NCBI RefSeq assembly: GCF_012516435.1
Contig: NZ_CP051216.1
Span: 2,498,001-2,562,000 of the forward strand
DNA length: 64,000 bases
Reading direction: 5' to 3'
Origin: Pseudodesulfovibrio sp. zrk46
GTDB taxonomy: Bacteria; Desulfobacterota; Desulfovibrionia; Desulfovibrionales; Desulfovibrionaceae
This document shows, piece after piece, positions 34,537 to 43,162 of this stretch. A model generated the notes under the pieces. The model did not search any database, was not told the origin of the DNA, and was given only the letters and a program-made list of their open reading frames with translations. Numbering within the stretch: position 1 is the stretch's first letter; every line of letters begins with the position of its first letter. A program made the translations under genes and the position numbers.

Positions 34537-35730
34537 ATGCGCATCAGTTTTAACAGAATGGAATGGGCGGGGTCTGTGGGCGACCTCGGTACGTTGCTGC
34601 CGCTGGCTTTTGCCATGATCATGATCAACGGCCTTTCTCCTACCGGATTATTCCTGTCCATCGGCCTGCTGTACGTAGTGGGCGGCCTCTACTACCGTGT
34701 TCCCATCGCCGTACAGCCCATGAAAGTTGTGTCGGCCTATGCCATCGCTCAAGCACTTTCACCGGGAGTTATCACCGCATCAGGCCTGCTTATGGCTGCG
34801 TTCCTGCTCGTGCTTGGTACCACTGGGTTGGTGAATCATGTTGCCAAGATCGTTCCCAAGGCAGTCATTCGTGGCGTTCAGTTGACCACTGGCGTGCTCT
34901 TGCTGTCCAAGGGCGTGCAGATGGTGGTGGGGTCCAGTGGATTTCAGGCGATGCGCGGCAGTGTTGAGCCGTTCCTTGCTATCCAGTCCATTGGGCCGAT
35001 TCCAATGAGCCTTGTCATTGGCGCGACATTTCTGCTCGTCACCATGTTTCTGCTCGGAAGCCGTCGCTATCCTGCCGGGCTGGTCGTCGTTGTCTGCGGT
35101 GCGCTGGCCGGAGCAGCGCTCGGCGCATGGCGCGAGTTGGCTACCCTGTCCCCGGGGCTTCATTTTCCAGAGTTCATGCCGTTCGGTATCCCCACTGGAG
35201 CAGATTTCTCCTTTGCGCTGCTGGCATTGGTCCTGCCGCAAGTACCCATGACAATGGGGAACGCCGTCATCGCCAACCGTGATCTGAGTTTTGAATATTT
35301 TGGTGAGGAGAGCCGCCGCGTCACAGACCGAAACCTCTGCCTGTCCATGGGATTTGCCAATGTCTTTGCCGCGCTGGTGGGTGGTATGCCCATCTGTCAC
35401 GGAGCAGGGGGATTGGCTGCGCATTACCGTTTTGGAGCGCGCACCTGCGGTTCCAACATCATTATTGGTGTCGCATTTCTGCTCCTCGCACTTCTGCTTG
35501 GTTCCGGCTCGGTCAATGTACTTCATCTGTTGCCCATGGGCGTTCTCGGCGTGCTCCTTTTCTTTTCGGGCACACAGCTCGCATTGACAATTCTCGACGT
35601 AGAATCGCGTACCGACCTGTTTCTCATCGTCGCAATGCTTGGCATCACGCTGCCAACCAACCTCGCCTGGGCTTTTGGGGCGGGGATTGTGTTGCATCAC
35701 ATCTTCCGAAAGGGAAATGTGGTGGTGTAA
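34537..35730 (+). CDS. MOT1-type molybdate (sulfate) transporter
   Basis: 397-residue inner-membrane protein with about ten hydrophobic helices and no STAS domain. The two family motifs are visible: GDLGTLLPLAFAM near 17-29 plus PIAVQPMKVVSAYAIAQ near 56, and LVLPQVPMTMGNAV near 235. MOT1 proteins are SulP relatives transporting molybdate with high affinity. Its neighbours moeA and the Mo-storage homologue strongly support molybdate as substrate. Confidence 0.87.
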   Translation: MRISFNRMEWAGSVGDLGTLLPLAFAMIMINGLSPTGLFLSIGLLYVVGGLYYRVPIAVQPMKVVSAYAIAQALSPGVITASGLLMAAFLLVLGTTGLVNHVAKIVPKAVIRGVQLTTGVLLLSKGVQMVVGSSGFQAMRGSVEPFLAIQSIGPIPMSLVIGATFLLVTMFLLGSRRYPAGLVVVVCGALAGAALGAWRELATLSPGLHFPEFMPFGIPTGADFSFALLALVLPQVPMTMGNAVIANRDLSFEYFGEESRRVTDRNLCLSMGFANVFAALVGGMPICHGAGGLAAHYRFGARTCGSNIIIGVAFLLLALLLGSGSVNVLHLLPMGVLGVLLFFSGTQLALTILDVESRTDLFLIVAMLGITLPTNLAWAFGAGIVLHHIFRKGNVVV

Positions 35731-35753
35731 AAGCAGACAGGTCGACTGAGGCA

Positions 35754-35797
35754 ATAAAAAAAGGCCTGCTCCGCGATGGCGGGGCAGGCCGTTTCTT
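35754..35797. terminator. Bidirectional terminator
   Basis: GGCCTGC / GCAGGCC outer stem with an A-tract on the left and TTTCTTTTG on the right, between convergent genes. Confidence 0.82.
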
Positions 35798-35812
35798 TTG
35801 CTGTAACGTCGG

Positions 35813-36661
35813 CTAGTCTTTGTAGATGATGGTGCCGACGTGTTCGCCGTTCAGTGCGGCGTGGAGATGTTCCGGGTGACGGAGTACGTCAATGATCTGG
35901 AACTGCTTGAGAGTCTTGGCGTTCTTGAGGAAGGTCAGGACTGGACGTTCGATAATCAAGTCTTCGAGGTCCATTTCGATCAGCTCCTCGACGTGGATCT
36001 TGTCGAAGAACTTCATGGTGTCGCGGTTGCCCTTCTTGGGATCGTTCTCATACATGCCCTTCTCATCCTTGAGGTAGATGAGGGACTTGGCGCCGATGTT
36101 TTCAGCAAGCAGGCAGGCGCCGGAGTCGGTGCGGTGCGGCGGGATGGAGCCGACTTCTGCCGGATGTTCGAACCAGCCGTAGGGCGGGATGCCGGTAGTG
36201 ATGGGTAGGTAGCCCAACTGGCAGTACATGTGGAGCTGTTCCATATGTGCGCCGTGACCGATCATGGCGCCGCCATGTTTGGCCAGCAGCACGGAGAGCA
36301 TTTCCGCGTTCTGGGCAGAGACCTTGTCTCCGAGCTTGGAGAGCACGCCGGTGGGCATGCCGAGGTCAACGCCGATATTGTAGACGTGACGGGCGCGAGT
36401 GCCGCCGCCGCACATGAGCAGAATCTTGTGCTCTTCCTTAGCCTTGACCAGTTCGTCAAGGATGGGGAACAGCGCCTTGGCGCCGCGGTCCATGATGGAC
36501 TGGCCACCAATTTTCAGCACGTTAACGTCCGGCTGCATCCGGAAATATTCGTTCGCTTCAGTCCGTTTCAGCAGAGACTTGCCCACCAGAGATTCACCCA
36601 TAAGCGGGGTGTCGATGTGGAGTCTGCCTTTTTCGTCCTGTTCTTTGACCAGCTTACCCAT
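35813..36661 (-). CDS. Molybdenum storage protein-like amino-acid-kinase-fold protein
   Basis: 282 residues. Follows the Azotobacter MosA/MosB pattern: VLKIGGQSIMDRGAKAL near 48-64, CGGGTRARHVYNIGVDLGMP near 86-105, GSIPPHRTDSGACLLAE near 174-190 and the C-terminus LNGEHVGTIIYKD. Those proteins form an ATP-driven cage storing polyoxomolybdate/tungstate. Only one subunit gene is present instead of an alpha/beta pair, so a homo-oligomer is likely. AAGGAG lies before the chosen ATG. Confidence 0.85.
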   Translation of the reverse strand: MGKLVKEQDEKGRLHIDTPLMGESLVGKSLLKRTEANEYFRMQPDVNVLKIGGQSIMDRGAKALFPILDELVKAKEEHKILLMCGGGTRARHVYNIGVDLGMPTGVLSKLGDKVSAQNAEMLSVLLAKHGGAMIGHGAHMEQLHMYCQLGYLPITTGIPPYGWFEHPAEVGSIPPHRTDSGACLLAENIGAKSLIYLKDEKGMYENDPKKGNRDTMKFFDKIHVEELIEMDLEDLIIERPVLTFLKNAKTLKQFQIIDVLRHPEHLHAALNGEHVGTIIYKD

Positions 36662-36713
36662 ATTGTACTCCTTGTAGATGTCAGGATGATGTCGCAATTC
36701 AATATGATATTAC

Positions 36714-36735
36714 CTTGTCTTACTCAAAAGACAAG
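36714..36735. promoter_or_regulatory. Inverted repeat upstream of Mo-storage gene
   Basis: Arms CTTGTCT / AGACAAG with an 8-bp spacer, 53 bp upstream of the start codon; candidate operator. Confidence 0.45.
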
Positions 36736-36787
36736 TAGAGAGATAGTACCTTATAAATCGGCACGGTGTATGGAGTGTGAATCTGAG

Positions 36788-36839
36788 GAAAAAAAATCAG
36801 GATAAGAGATCGCAGGTCGAACTCCTATCCTGATTTTTC
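36788..36839 (-). terminator. Terminator after 69-residue gene
   Basis: AAATCAGGATA / TATCCTGATTT arms (36794-36804, 36826-36836); on the minus strand followed by a T-run. Ends 19 bp from the stop codon. Confidence 0.82.
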
Positions 36840-36857
36840 TTTATCTCGCAGTACGAG

Positions 36858-37067
36858 CTAGCACTTCTTCTTGCCTTCAGAACCCTTACCGTCGCGCTTC
36901 AGGTAAACGATCTCGGCGCCACTGATGGCTGCAAGCTCGTCGAGTTCGCACTTGCGGATACGTTTGACGTAAATCTTCATATCGCCACCCTGAACACCGA
37001 CAACGCGGTAACGGGGGAGCTTCTGGCCTTCGTCAGCACGATTTCTTTCACGAACAAAAATCTTCAT
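36858..37067 (-). CDS. Small conserved-looking hypothetical protein, 69 residues
   Basis: Cytoplasmic, basic (MKIFVRERNRADEGQK at the start; GKGSEGKKKC at the end), with alternating beta-like strands KIYVKRIRK and GAEIVYLKRDG. AGGAGG is 8 bp before the ATG and a good terminator follows, so it is a real gene. Divergent from the PadR regulator, which may control it. No family recognised. Confidence 0.75.
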   Translation of the reverse strand: MKIFVRERNRADEGQKLPRYRVVGVQGGDMKIYVKRIRKCELDELAAISGAEIVYLKRDGKGSEGKKKC

Positions 37068-37096
37068 GTCTGCCTCCTGGCTTGTTGTGACTTACC

Positions 37097-37125
37097 GGAT
37101 ATTGGTCTACAATGAATATATATCC
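37097..37125. promoter_or_regulatory. Candidate operator between divergent genes
   Basis: Arms GGATAT / ATATCC separated by 17 bp, ending 12 bp before the PadR-type gene. Could be the regulator's own site. Confidence 0.3.
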
Positions 37126-37136
37126 TCAAAGAACAT

Positions 37137-37505
37137 ATGGTCAAGAAGGACTTTTCAGAAATGTCAAAAAAAGTTGGCGGCTCCAAACCGCAAAGATACG
37201 TGCAACCCTCGCTGCTGATGGCGCTCAGTGACGGGGATTCTTATGGATATCAGCTGATTCAGGCTATCGGAGAGTATGGATTCCTGCGCGGTGATGCACC
37301 TCCCGGCATGATCTACCGTCATCTTCGCCAAATGGACGAAGAAGGGCTGGTGGAATCAAAATGGGATGCAGAGGGCGATGGCCCGGCCAAACGAATCTAT
37401 GCCATCACCCCTGAAGGGCGTGAAATCCTGGAAGCGTGGATTATCCACATGGAGCGTCAGCGCGATACGCTGACTGCCTTTATTGAGCGGTACAGGGGAC
37501 AGTAG
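37137..37505 (+). CDS. PadR-family transcriptional regulator
   Basis: 122 residues. Winged-helix pattern of PadR: PSLLMALSDGDSYGYQLIQAI near 22-42, GMIYRHLRQMDEEGLVESKW near 60, RIYAITPEGREILEAWI near 85, and a C-terminal dimerisation helix. The ATG at 37161 is an alternative start. The 3' end overlaps the convergent gene by 26 bp. Target probably the divergent 69-residue gene or nearby Mo genes (inference). Confidence 0.85.
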   Translation: MVKKDFSEMSKKVGGSKPQRYVQPSLLMALSDGDSYGYQLIQAIGEYGFLRGDAPPGMIYRHLRQMDEEGLVESKWDAEGDGPAKRIYAITPEGREILEAWIIHMERQRDTLTAFIERYRGQ

Positions 37506-38259
37506 CCTTTCTGTCGATCCCTTTGCCGAGCCCCTTGCCCTGCTTGGGCTTCTTGCGCTTGGAATGGGCGGGTTCCCAGATGCCGTATTCCACCAAACGA
37601 AGTTGCAAGGTCGGGTGCCCTGCCCAGAGTGATGGGCGGATCCATCCGGCATTGACGACCTGATCGCCCAGCAGAGGGACCAGCGGATCACGGTCCACAG
37701 AGACCACACGAATGCCCGCGTCCATGAGGTCACGAACGTGCATGGATTCGCCTAAGTCGCGAAGCCTACCGTATTCGATGAAACGACCGCACCAGCCGAA
37801 TTTTGTCAGGCCAACGGCAGCGGTGGCACCGATGATGCCGTCATTGGTGCCGCCCAGGCCTTGCAGGCTGATGTTTCGTGCCGCGTACATCGCGTCTTTC
37901 TGGGTGACCTGCACACCAGTCACGGTCTTGCCGAACTCTATCAAGCCGTCGTCGATTTCAGACTCTTCCGCAATACACAGTCCCGGATCGCTGCCGGGTG
38001 CGCAGTGGCTCATGAGATGGGATACGGCTCGCTCAGTAAGCCACGAACGCATTTCGTTGGAGTCGACGTCGATAATGGCGCAGGCAGAGCTGTTGTTGGA
38101 CGTGAACGGGATATCGCTCAGCCTCGGTAGCTGGTGGCGAATCACGCCGTGTACCCTGCATGTGTTGGGCAGGGAGTATATGAATTGGCGTACCAATCGG
38201 CCTGTGCCGATAGGGGCGTCCTTGTCATCTGTATCGTCAAATCCAATGTATATACGCAT
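37480..38259 (-). CDS. TiaS-like (tRNA-Ile2 agmatinylcytidine synthetase-like) domain protein
   Basis: 259 residues beginning MRIYIGFDDTDDKDAPIGTG, the hallmark of the archaeal TiaS N-terminal domain. It contains LSDIPFTSNNSSACAIID, then a THUMP-like or ferredoxin-like region with GLGGTNDGIIGATAAVGL. It is shorter than archaeal TiaS and lacks the OB-fold and zinc ribbon, so tRNA modification is uncertain. Start chosen at the first residue matching the family. Convergent overlap with the PadR gene. Confidence 0.65.
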   Translation of the reverse strand: MRIYIGFDDTDDKDAPIGTGRLVRQFIYSLPNTCRVHGVIRHQLPRLSDIPFTSNNSSACAIIDVDSNEMRSWLTERAVSHLMSHCAPGSDPGLCIAEESEIDDGLIEFGKTVTGVQVTQKDAMYAARNISLQGLGGTNDGIIGATAAVGLTKFGWCGRFIEYGRLRDLGESMHVRDLMDAGIRVVSVDRDPLVPLLGDQVVNAGWIRPSLWAGHPTLQLRLVEYGIWEPAHSKRKKPKQGKGLGKGIDRKATVPCTAQ

Positions 38260-38571
38260 GCCAAACGAAATATGCTTGGTTCGACATATTGGCAACACGT
38301 ATTTGCCTGCTCAAGGCTTGGCACCGTGGGATGATTTTTGGAAGCTTGAAAAAGAAGAAAGGCCTCATGGCGGTGATTGAGGCCTTTCGGGGGGAGTCCC
38401 GACATTGGATGCCGGGAAAATGTGTCCATATGAAGCCATAGCATCGAGAATTGCGCAATAGGGGAACGTCCTTTTGTTGCCCTAATGTTTGGGAAAAACT
38501 CCCAAATTGAGTTCGTGAAGGGGGGCGCACGCAGAATATGGTGCGGAAGGATGGTTAAATCCCAAAAAAAG
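38260..38571. other. Intergenic region with two hairpins
   Basis: No supportable gene. It holds the terminator at 38348-38390 and a short hairpin TTTGGGA / TCCCAAA at 38488-38506, both at the end of the minus-strand proB-MFS-small-protein unit. Confidence 0.5.
38348..38390 (-). terminator. Terminator of proB-MFS-small protein unit
   Basis: AAAGGCCTCA / TGAGGCCTTT arms with a 10-nt loop; minus-strand continuation CTTCTTTTTC. Confidence 0.82.
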
Positions 38572-38715
38572 TTATGCGAGCACGAGGCGATAGAGCATCC
38601 GCTCATAGCAGGATGTCACGGCCCGTGCAGCCTTGTCCGCAAAGCCCAGGGTACGCAGACGGCAGTACACATGGAGCGGATTGAGGCGATGCTGCAAATG
38701 GGAACGCAAGGTCAT
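38572..38715 (-). CDS. Small basic protein, 47 residues
   Basis: Begins MTLRSHLQHRLNPLHVYC and ends RMLYRLVLA; strongly basic with amphipathic helices. AAGGAGA is 7 bp before the ATG, which supports translation. It lies 69 bp downstream of the MFS gene, before the terminator, so it ends the operon. Small proteins of this look are, to my memory, common in Desulfovibrio; function unknown. Confidence 0.65.
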   Translation of the reverse strand: MTLRSHLQHRLNPLHVYCRLRTLGFADKAARAVTSCYERMLYRLVLA

Positions 38716-38783
38716 GACAACTCTCCTTGGCTGGGTCGTTTTTCCTTAGTTGCCCTTCTTATCGGCGTAAATGGGAGAGTGGA

Positions 38784-39953
38784 TTAGGGGTGCTCGACGT
38801 TCTTGATGGAGAAGATGGCGAGATAGAGCAGGCCCAGCGAGCAGAGCAGGCCTCCGATGAAGACTGCATGCATGCCGAACAGTGCGTAGAGGCCCCCCAT
38901 GATCATGGGAGCCAGCGTCTGTGCCAGCCGTAGAAGCAGGCCGTTGGCGGCCATGAATGCGCCTCGCTGCTCCATGGGAGCAATGGAGGTCAGCATGGTC
39001 ATGACTGTGGGGATATTTAGTCCCTGAGCCAGACCGAAGCACATGACAGGCGGAATAACATGCCACAGGCCGGGGGCGTGCGGCATGAGCAGCATGGAGA
39101 GGGAATAGAAAATACCGGCTGCGATCAGCAGCGTGCGCTCTCCAAAACGGTGTGCCAGATTGCCCAATTGGAACGAGGCCACTCCGGTGAAGCCGGACGC
39201 GATCAGAAAGACCAGTCCGATGGATGCGGGAGAGGCATTGTAGTTCTTGTCCAGCAGGATGGGCAGATAGGTGACGATGGGGCCGTACAGCACGATGAAG
39301 GTGAGCAGCGTGGTGCAGAACAGGCTGAGCACCTGTCGATTCTTCATGCGCGCAAAGGCGTCGCGGAAATATTTCTTGAGGCTGCCCGATTGTTTTGGTT
39401 CCGGCGTTTCCATGGAGAGCATGATGGTCAGGCCAAGTGGAATCGCCAGCAGCGGCAGTATGAAGGGCCAGTTCCAGCCGAGCATGGCGAGGACGCCGCC
39501 CAGCGCCGGAAAGGCTGCCGTCCCCATGGAGAGAACGCTGGCGTTGTACCCCATGGCCTGTCCTCGTTCGCGCCCTTGGTAGAGGTCGCCGATGAGGGTG
39601 CCGTATAATACGCCCAATGGACCGGCCCCTACGCCTTGCAGGAAACGCAGGACAAGCAGTTGCTGCATGGTTTCAGCAAAGAAGCAGGCAAAGCCGAAGA
39701 TGCCGAAGATGAAGAGCGCTGGGACCAGGATCACCTTGCGTCCGATGCGGTCGGCCAGAATTCCCACCAAAGGGGAAACCAGCACACCGGGCAGGGTGAA
39801 GATGGAAATGACCAGCCCGATCTCGACCGGGGTCATGTGCAGGCCGTCCATGATATCCGGCAGGGCCGGGATAATGCTGGACACGCCAAGGATCGCCACC
39901 AGCGTTATGCCGAAGACGTACTGAAGATTCCTGTCGAGATATATTTTGCGCAA
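38784..39953 (-). CDS. Major facilitator superfamily efflux-type transporter
   Basis: 389 residues, twelve predicted helices. The loop 2-3 motif GILADRIGRKVILVPAL near 62-78 and motif C-like GVGAGPLGVLYGTLIGD near 108 indicate a drug/H+ antiporter type. Start is TTG at 39953, with CGGAAG upstream, 12 bp after the proB stop. Substrate unknown. Confidence 0.85.
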   Translation of the reverse strand: MRKIYLDRNLQYVFGITLVAILGVSSIIPALPDIMDGLHMTPVEIGLVISIFTLPGVLVSPLVGILADRIGRKVILVPALFIFGIFGFACFFAETMQQLLVLRFLQGVGAGPLGVLYGTLIGDLYQGRERGQAMGYNASVLSMGTAAFPALGGVLAMLGWNWPFILPLLAIPLGLTIMLSMETPEPKQSGSLKKYFRDAFARMKNRQVLSLFCTTLLTFIVLYGPIVTYLPILLDKNYNASPASIGLVFLIASGFTGVASFQLGNLAHRFGERTLLIAAGIFYSLSMLLMPHAPGLWHVIPPVMCFGLAQGLNIPTVMTMLTSIAPMEQRGAFMAANGLLLRLAQTLAPMIMGGLYALFGMHAVFIGGLLCSLGLLYLAIFSIKNVEHP

Positions 39954-39965
39954 AACAGCTTCCGG

Positions 39966-41126
39966 TTAGATTGCGGCGTCGAGAAGCATGTTGTCGCGGT
40001 GAACAGCCTCGTCAAAGTCGATGGAACCAACCAGTGCGGCCAGTTCTGCGGTGCGTTTGCCCTTGACCTTCTCAAGTTCGGCCGAGGAAAAGTTGCACAT
40101 ACCCACGCCCAGTTCGTCACCATCCTGAGTGCGGATGAAGACCAAGGAGTCTCGGTCGAAACGGCCTTCCACAGCGCTGATGCCGATGGGCAGCAGGGAC
40201 TTGCCTTGTGTCAGAAGGGCATTGGCCGCACCCTTGTCCACCAGAATGGAGCCGGACGGATTGTCGTGGTAAGCGAGCCAGAATTTCTTGCTTGAGACGG
40301 TCTTGCATTCGGGCAGGACCAGTGAACCGCCGTTTTCGCCTTCCAGTGCCTTGATCAGGTCAAACTCTCCCTTGCCGGAGACAATGAGAGTAGGAACGCC
40401 GAGCTGAGCCGCACGGCGCGCGGCACGTAGCTTGGAGTACATGCCGCCGGTGCCCACGTTGGTCTTGCCGTCGCACATGGCTTCGAGGTCCATGCAGGCA
40501 ATGTCTTCAATGACCGGAATGGACTTGGCGTCAGGGTGGGTCTCGGGGTTCTTGTCGAACACGCCATCCGCACTGGTGAGGTTCACGAACAGGTCGGCGC
40601 CGATCAGCCCGAGGCACATGGCGCCGAGGGTGTCGTTGTCGCCGAATTCCAACTCGCGCGTGGATACGGTGTCATTCTCATTGATAATGGGTATGACGCC
40701 CCATTCAAGGAGACGCTCCATGGTGTTGCGCGCGTTCAAAAAGCGTTCGCGTTGCTTGAGGCCGCTACGGGTCAGCAGCATTTGTGCGGTGGCCTTGCCA
40801 TGTTTGGCAAAGGCTTCATCGTAGTCGTGCATGAGTCGTCCCTGACCGATGGCCGAAGCCGCCTGTCGGGATGCCATGTCTTTATATTCTTTTCGACACT
40901 GCTTGAGGCGCTCGCAGATGCGCTGCCGTCCGGCAGCCACGGCGCCGGAGGAGACCAGCACCACGTCAATACCGCGGTCGCTCAGTGCGGAAAGCTGGGT
41001 GGCCAGTCGTTCGATGGCCTCGGGATCGAGCCCTTCGCCAGTGGTCAGCACGGCGCTGCCCACCTTGACTACCATCCGCCGCACATTATTCAGCAGGTTG
41101 TCTCTATTGATGTCGGTACGCGTCAT
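39966..41126 (-). CDS. proB: Glutamate 5-kinase
   Basis: 386 residues: amino-acid-kinase domain to about 260 (KVGSAVLTTGEGL, LVSSGAVAAG, PIINENDTVS, GTGGMYSKLRAARRA) plus C-terminal PUA domain. First step of proline synthesis. ATG at 41126 is preferred; a GTG three codons upstream also exists. proA is not adjacent. It is the first gene of the MFS-containing unit. Confidence 0.95.
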   Translation of the reverse strand: MTRTDINRDNLLNNVRRMVVKVGSAVLTTGEGLDPEAIERLATQLSALSDRGIDVVLVSSGAVAAGRQRICERLKQCRKEYKDMASRQAASAIGQGRLMHDYDEAFAKHGKATAQMLLTRSGLKQRERFLNARNTMERLLEWGVIPIINENDTVSTRELEFGDNDTLGAMCLGLIGADLFVNLTSADGVFDKNPETHPDAKSIPVIEDIACMDLEAMCDGKTNVGTGGMYSKLRAARRAAQLGVPTLIVSGKGEFDLIKALEGENGGSLVLPECKTVSSKKFWLAYHDNPSGSILVDKGAANALLTQGKSLLPIGISAVEGRFDRDSLVFIRTQDGDELGVGMCNFSSAELEKVKGKRTAELAALVGSIDFDEAVHRDNMLLDAAI

Positions 41127-41308
41127 GGGGCGCACCCTACACCCACACCCCTTGCAGTGGCAAGAAAGGACTTGGGCTTCTCGGCATGTAAAGAAAAATA
41201 AATGAAAGTATGTTCATATATAAAGATTCGATACATTGTGTCGATATAGACATAGTGCCTATTTAATGCTGCCCGGTTCGATCAAAGCTCATCACTTTCG
41301 GAGATACT

Positions 41309-43162
41309 ATGGTCAATCCAATTGATTCCAACACGAATACCTTTGTCTACGCCACATCACAGAAGAGCAAAAGCACTCAGTCTTCTTCAGCTACAGCACC
41401 GTATACGGGCGATGTGGTGGATATCAGTGATAAGGCCATGAAGCTCTTGGAGGGAATTCCCGAAGGAATGCGGGCCGATTCCAAGAATATGGAGATGGTC
41501 CGAGCCAGCCAGCAACGCGAGGCCGCCGAGTCCGAGCCTGTATCTGCATGGAAGCTCGCCATGGGGGGGCGCGAGGGCAAGGTCACCCTTGAGAACGGCA
41601 ATGTCCAGACCGTCTCCATCAAGGACGGTAACCTGGAGGTCATGGAGTACCGCAACGGAAAATTGATTAAGTCCGTCACCGGGACACTCTCGGAAAGCGG
41701 GGCGTCACTGGATACCGAATTTTATGACGCATCCGGCAAGATCACTCAGTCCATTCATACAGACATTACAGAATTGCAGGGCAAGGACGGTTGGACGTCC
41801 GCCAACATGAGCCGTTCGGTCAAATGGTTCGACGGCGGCAAATTGACCGGGGAAATGCAGGACAACATGCTGCTGGACTCTTGGGACAGCGTGAACGGCG
41901 GTGCTTCCGTGGACCAAAAGATGGCCAAGGTAGAATCCTTGGTGGAGCAGGGCAGCGCCTCGGTCAGCAGCAATGTGGAAGACCTTTCCAAGATTCTGAC
42001 CACGGAAAAGCATCTGGCCACCTATTACGCCAACGTGAAAGAGTATGGCGAGAACGGCAAACTGTCGCGCAATATCACTCTGGAGCATGAGGGAAAATAC
42101 GTTCATGCGTCCAATCGCGACTGGAATCGTAAACTGGCTGGCATGGACGAGCGTAGCACCAAAGAGTTGGCGCACGACACCGGCATGATCATGGAAGTGC
42201 GGGACTACGATTCCAACGGCGATCTGCTTCGCGAGGCCCGGTTCTCGGACGACCAGCAGGATGGCACTGGCCCCAAGGGAGGCAAGCAGGAGCAGTCCAT
42301 GTCTGTGTCCTGGTACAGCAAGGGCGAACTGGTCAAGCGGAGCCACGGTTCAATGACGCTTGAGGAGACCGCGACTGCCGGGCTGCATAACCGGCCTGGA
42401 TTCCTGGAAACCATGGGGTTGAGCACGGAGCAGTATCTGGGTAAGGATCCTGACAATCCGCAATCCGCCATGGACTTGATGACCGCCAATACCGTGGAGG
42501 CTGCGTCCGAAGCGGACTTTTTCACCGAGGCCATAGTCAAGCATGTGGGTTCCAATGACTACAGCACCGTGGAAGACATTGCCGCAAACGGTAGCCCAGA
42601 GCAGCCATATTCCATCAACTGGACCGATGAGCTCTACAAGGATGGAGAGTTGGTGATGCGTCAGGAAGACAGAGAAGAGGCGCGGAAGACTGACTTTTAT
42701 CACAAGGAAAAGGAACTCGAATTCCACACCGGGCGGGCATTAACCGAAAATGATGCTCCTTCAGTGATACGCAAGACCAGCCATGAGCGTGAAGTGTTTG
42801 AGAACGGAGACGTGACGTCTCACCAGTTCTTCGAAGCCCGGGAATCCGTTGAGGTACGCATGGGAGCGGCAGACAAACTCATCACCAACTCTGTCATGGT
42901 CGATGACAAGGATACTACCGCCATAAAGAGCGACGGCGGCCTGGAAACGGTGGATGCCATTCCCAATGCCGCCGCTGCGGGTATGTCTAATGAAATCGAG
43001 CTGACGTTGGATGCTTTTTACGACACCTTTGGTTCAATGAACGCAGAGGATATGTCCAAAAGGGCCAAGCAGCAGGTGAGTCTGGATTACATTTCCTCTG
43101 GTGAGGCAGCTCCATCCTCGTTCTCGCCCTCATCGCACTGGGTGTCCAGCAGAGCGAGTTGA
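41309..43162 (+). CDS. Large hypothetical protein, 617 residues
   Basis: No signal peptide or membrane helix. Begins MVNPIDSNTNTFVYATSQ, followed by a Ser-rich stretch and GDVVDISDKAMKLL, a short motif seen in flagellar/secreted proteins (for example FlgM- or FlaG-like DxVxIS). The body is built of charged beta-like units (NGKLIKSVTGTLSE, NGDLLREARF, KGELVKRSHGSM, DGELVMRQED) that may be degenerate repeats. The last 25 codons overlap convergently with obgE. Function unknown; surface or flagellum-linked export is a guess. Confidence 0.72.
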   Translation: MVNPIDSNTNTFVYATSQKSKSTQSSSATAPYTGDVVDISDKAMKLLEGIPEGMRADSKNMEMVRASQQREAAESEPVSAWKLAMGGREGKVTLENGNVQTVSIKDGNLEVMEYRNGKLIKSVTGTLSESGASLDTEFYDASGKITQSIHTDITELQGKDGWTSANMSRSVKWFDGGKLTGEMQDNMLLDSWDSVNGGASVDQKMAKVESLVEQGSASVSSNVEDLSKILTTEKHLATYYANVKEYGENGKLSRNITLEHEGKYVHASNRDWNRKLAGMDERSTKELAHDTGMIMEVRDYDSNGDLLREARFSDDQQDGTGPKGGKQEQSMSVSWYSKGELVKRSHGSMTLEETATAGLHNRPGFLETMGLSTEQYLGKDPDNPQSAMDLMTANTVEAASEADFFTEAIVKHVGSNDYSTVEDIAANGSPEQPYSINWTDELYKDGELVMRQEDREEARKTDFYHKEKELEFHTGRALTENDAPSVIRKTSHEREVFENGDVTSHQFFEARESVEVRMGAADKLITNSVMVDDKDTTAIKSDGGLETVDAIPNAAAAGMSNEIELTLDAFYDTFGSMNAEDMSKRAKQQVSLDYISSGEAAPSSFSPSSHWVSSRAS

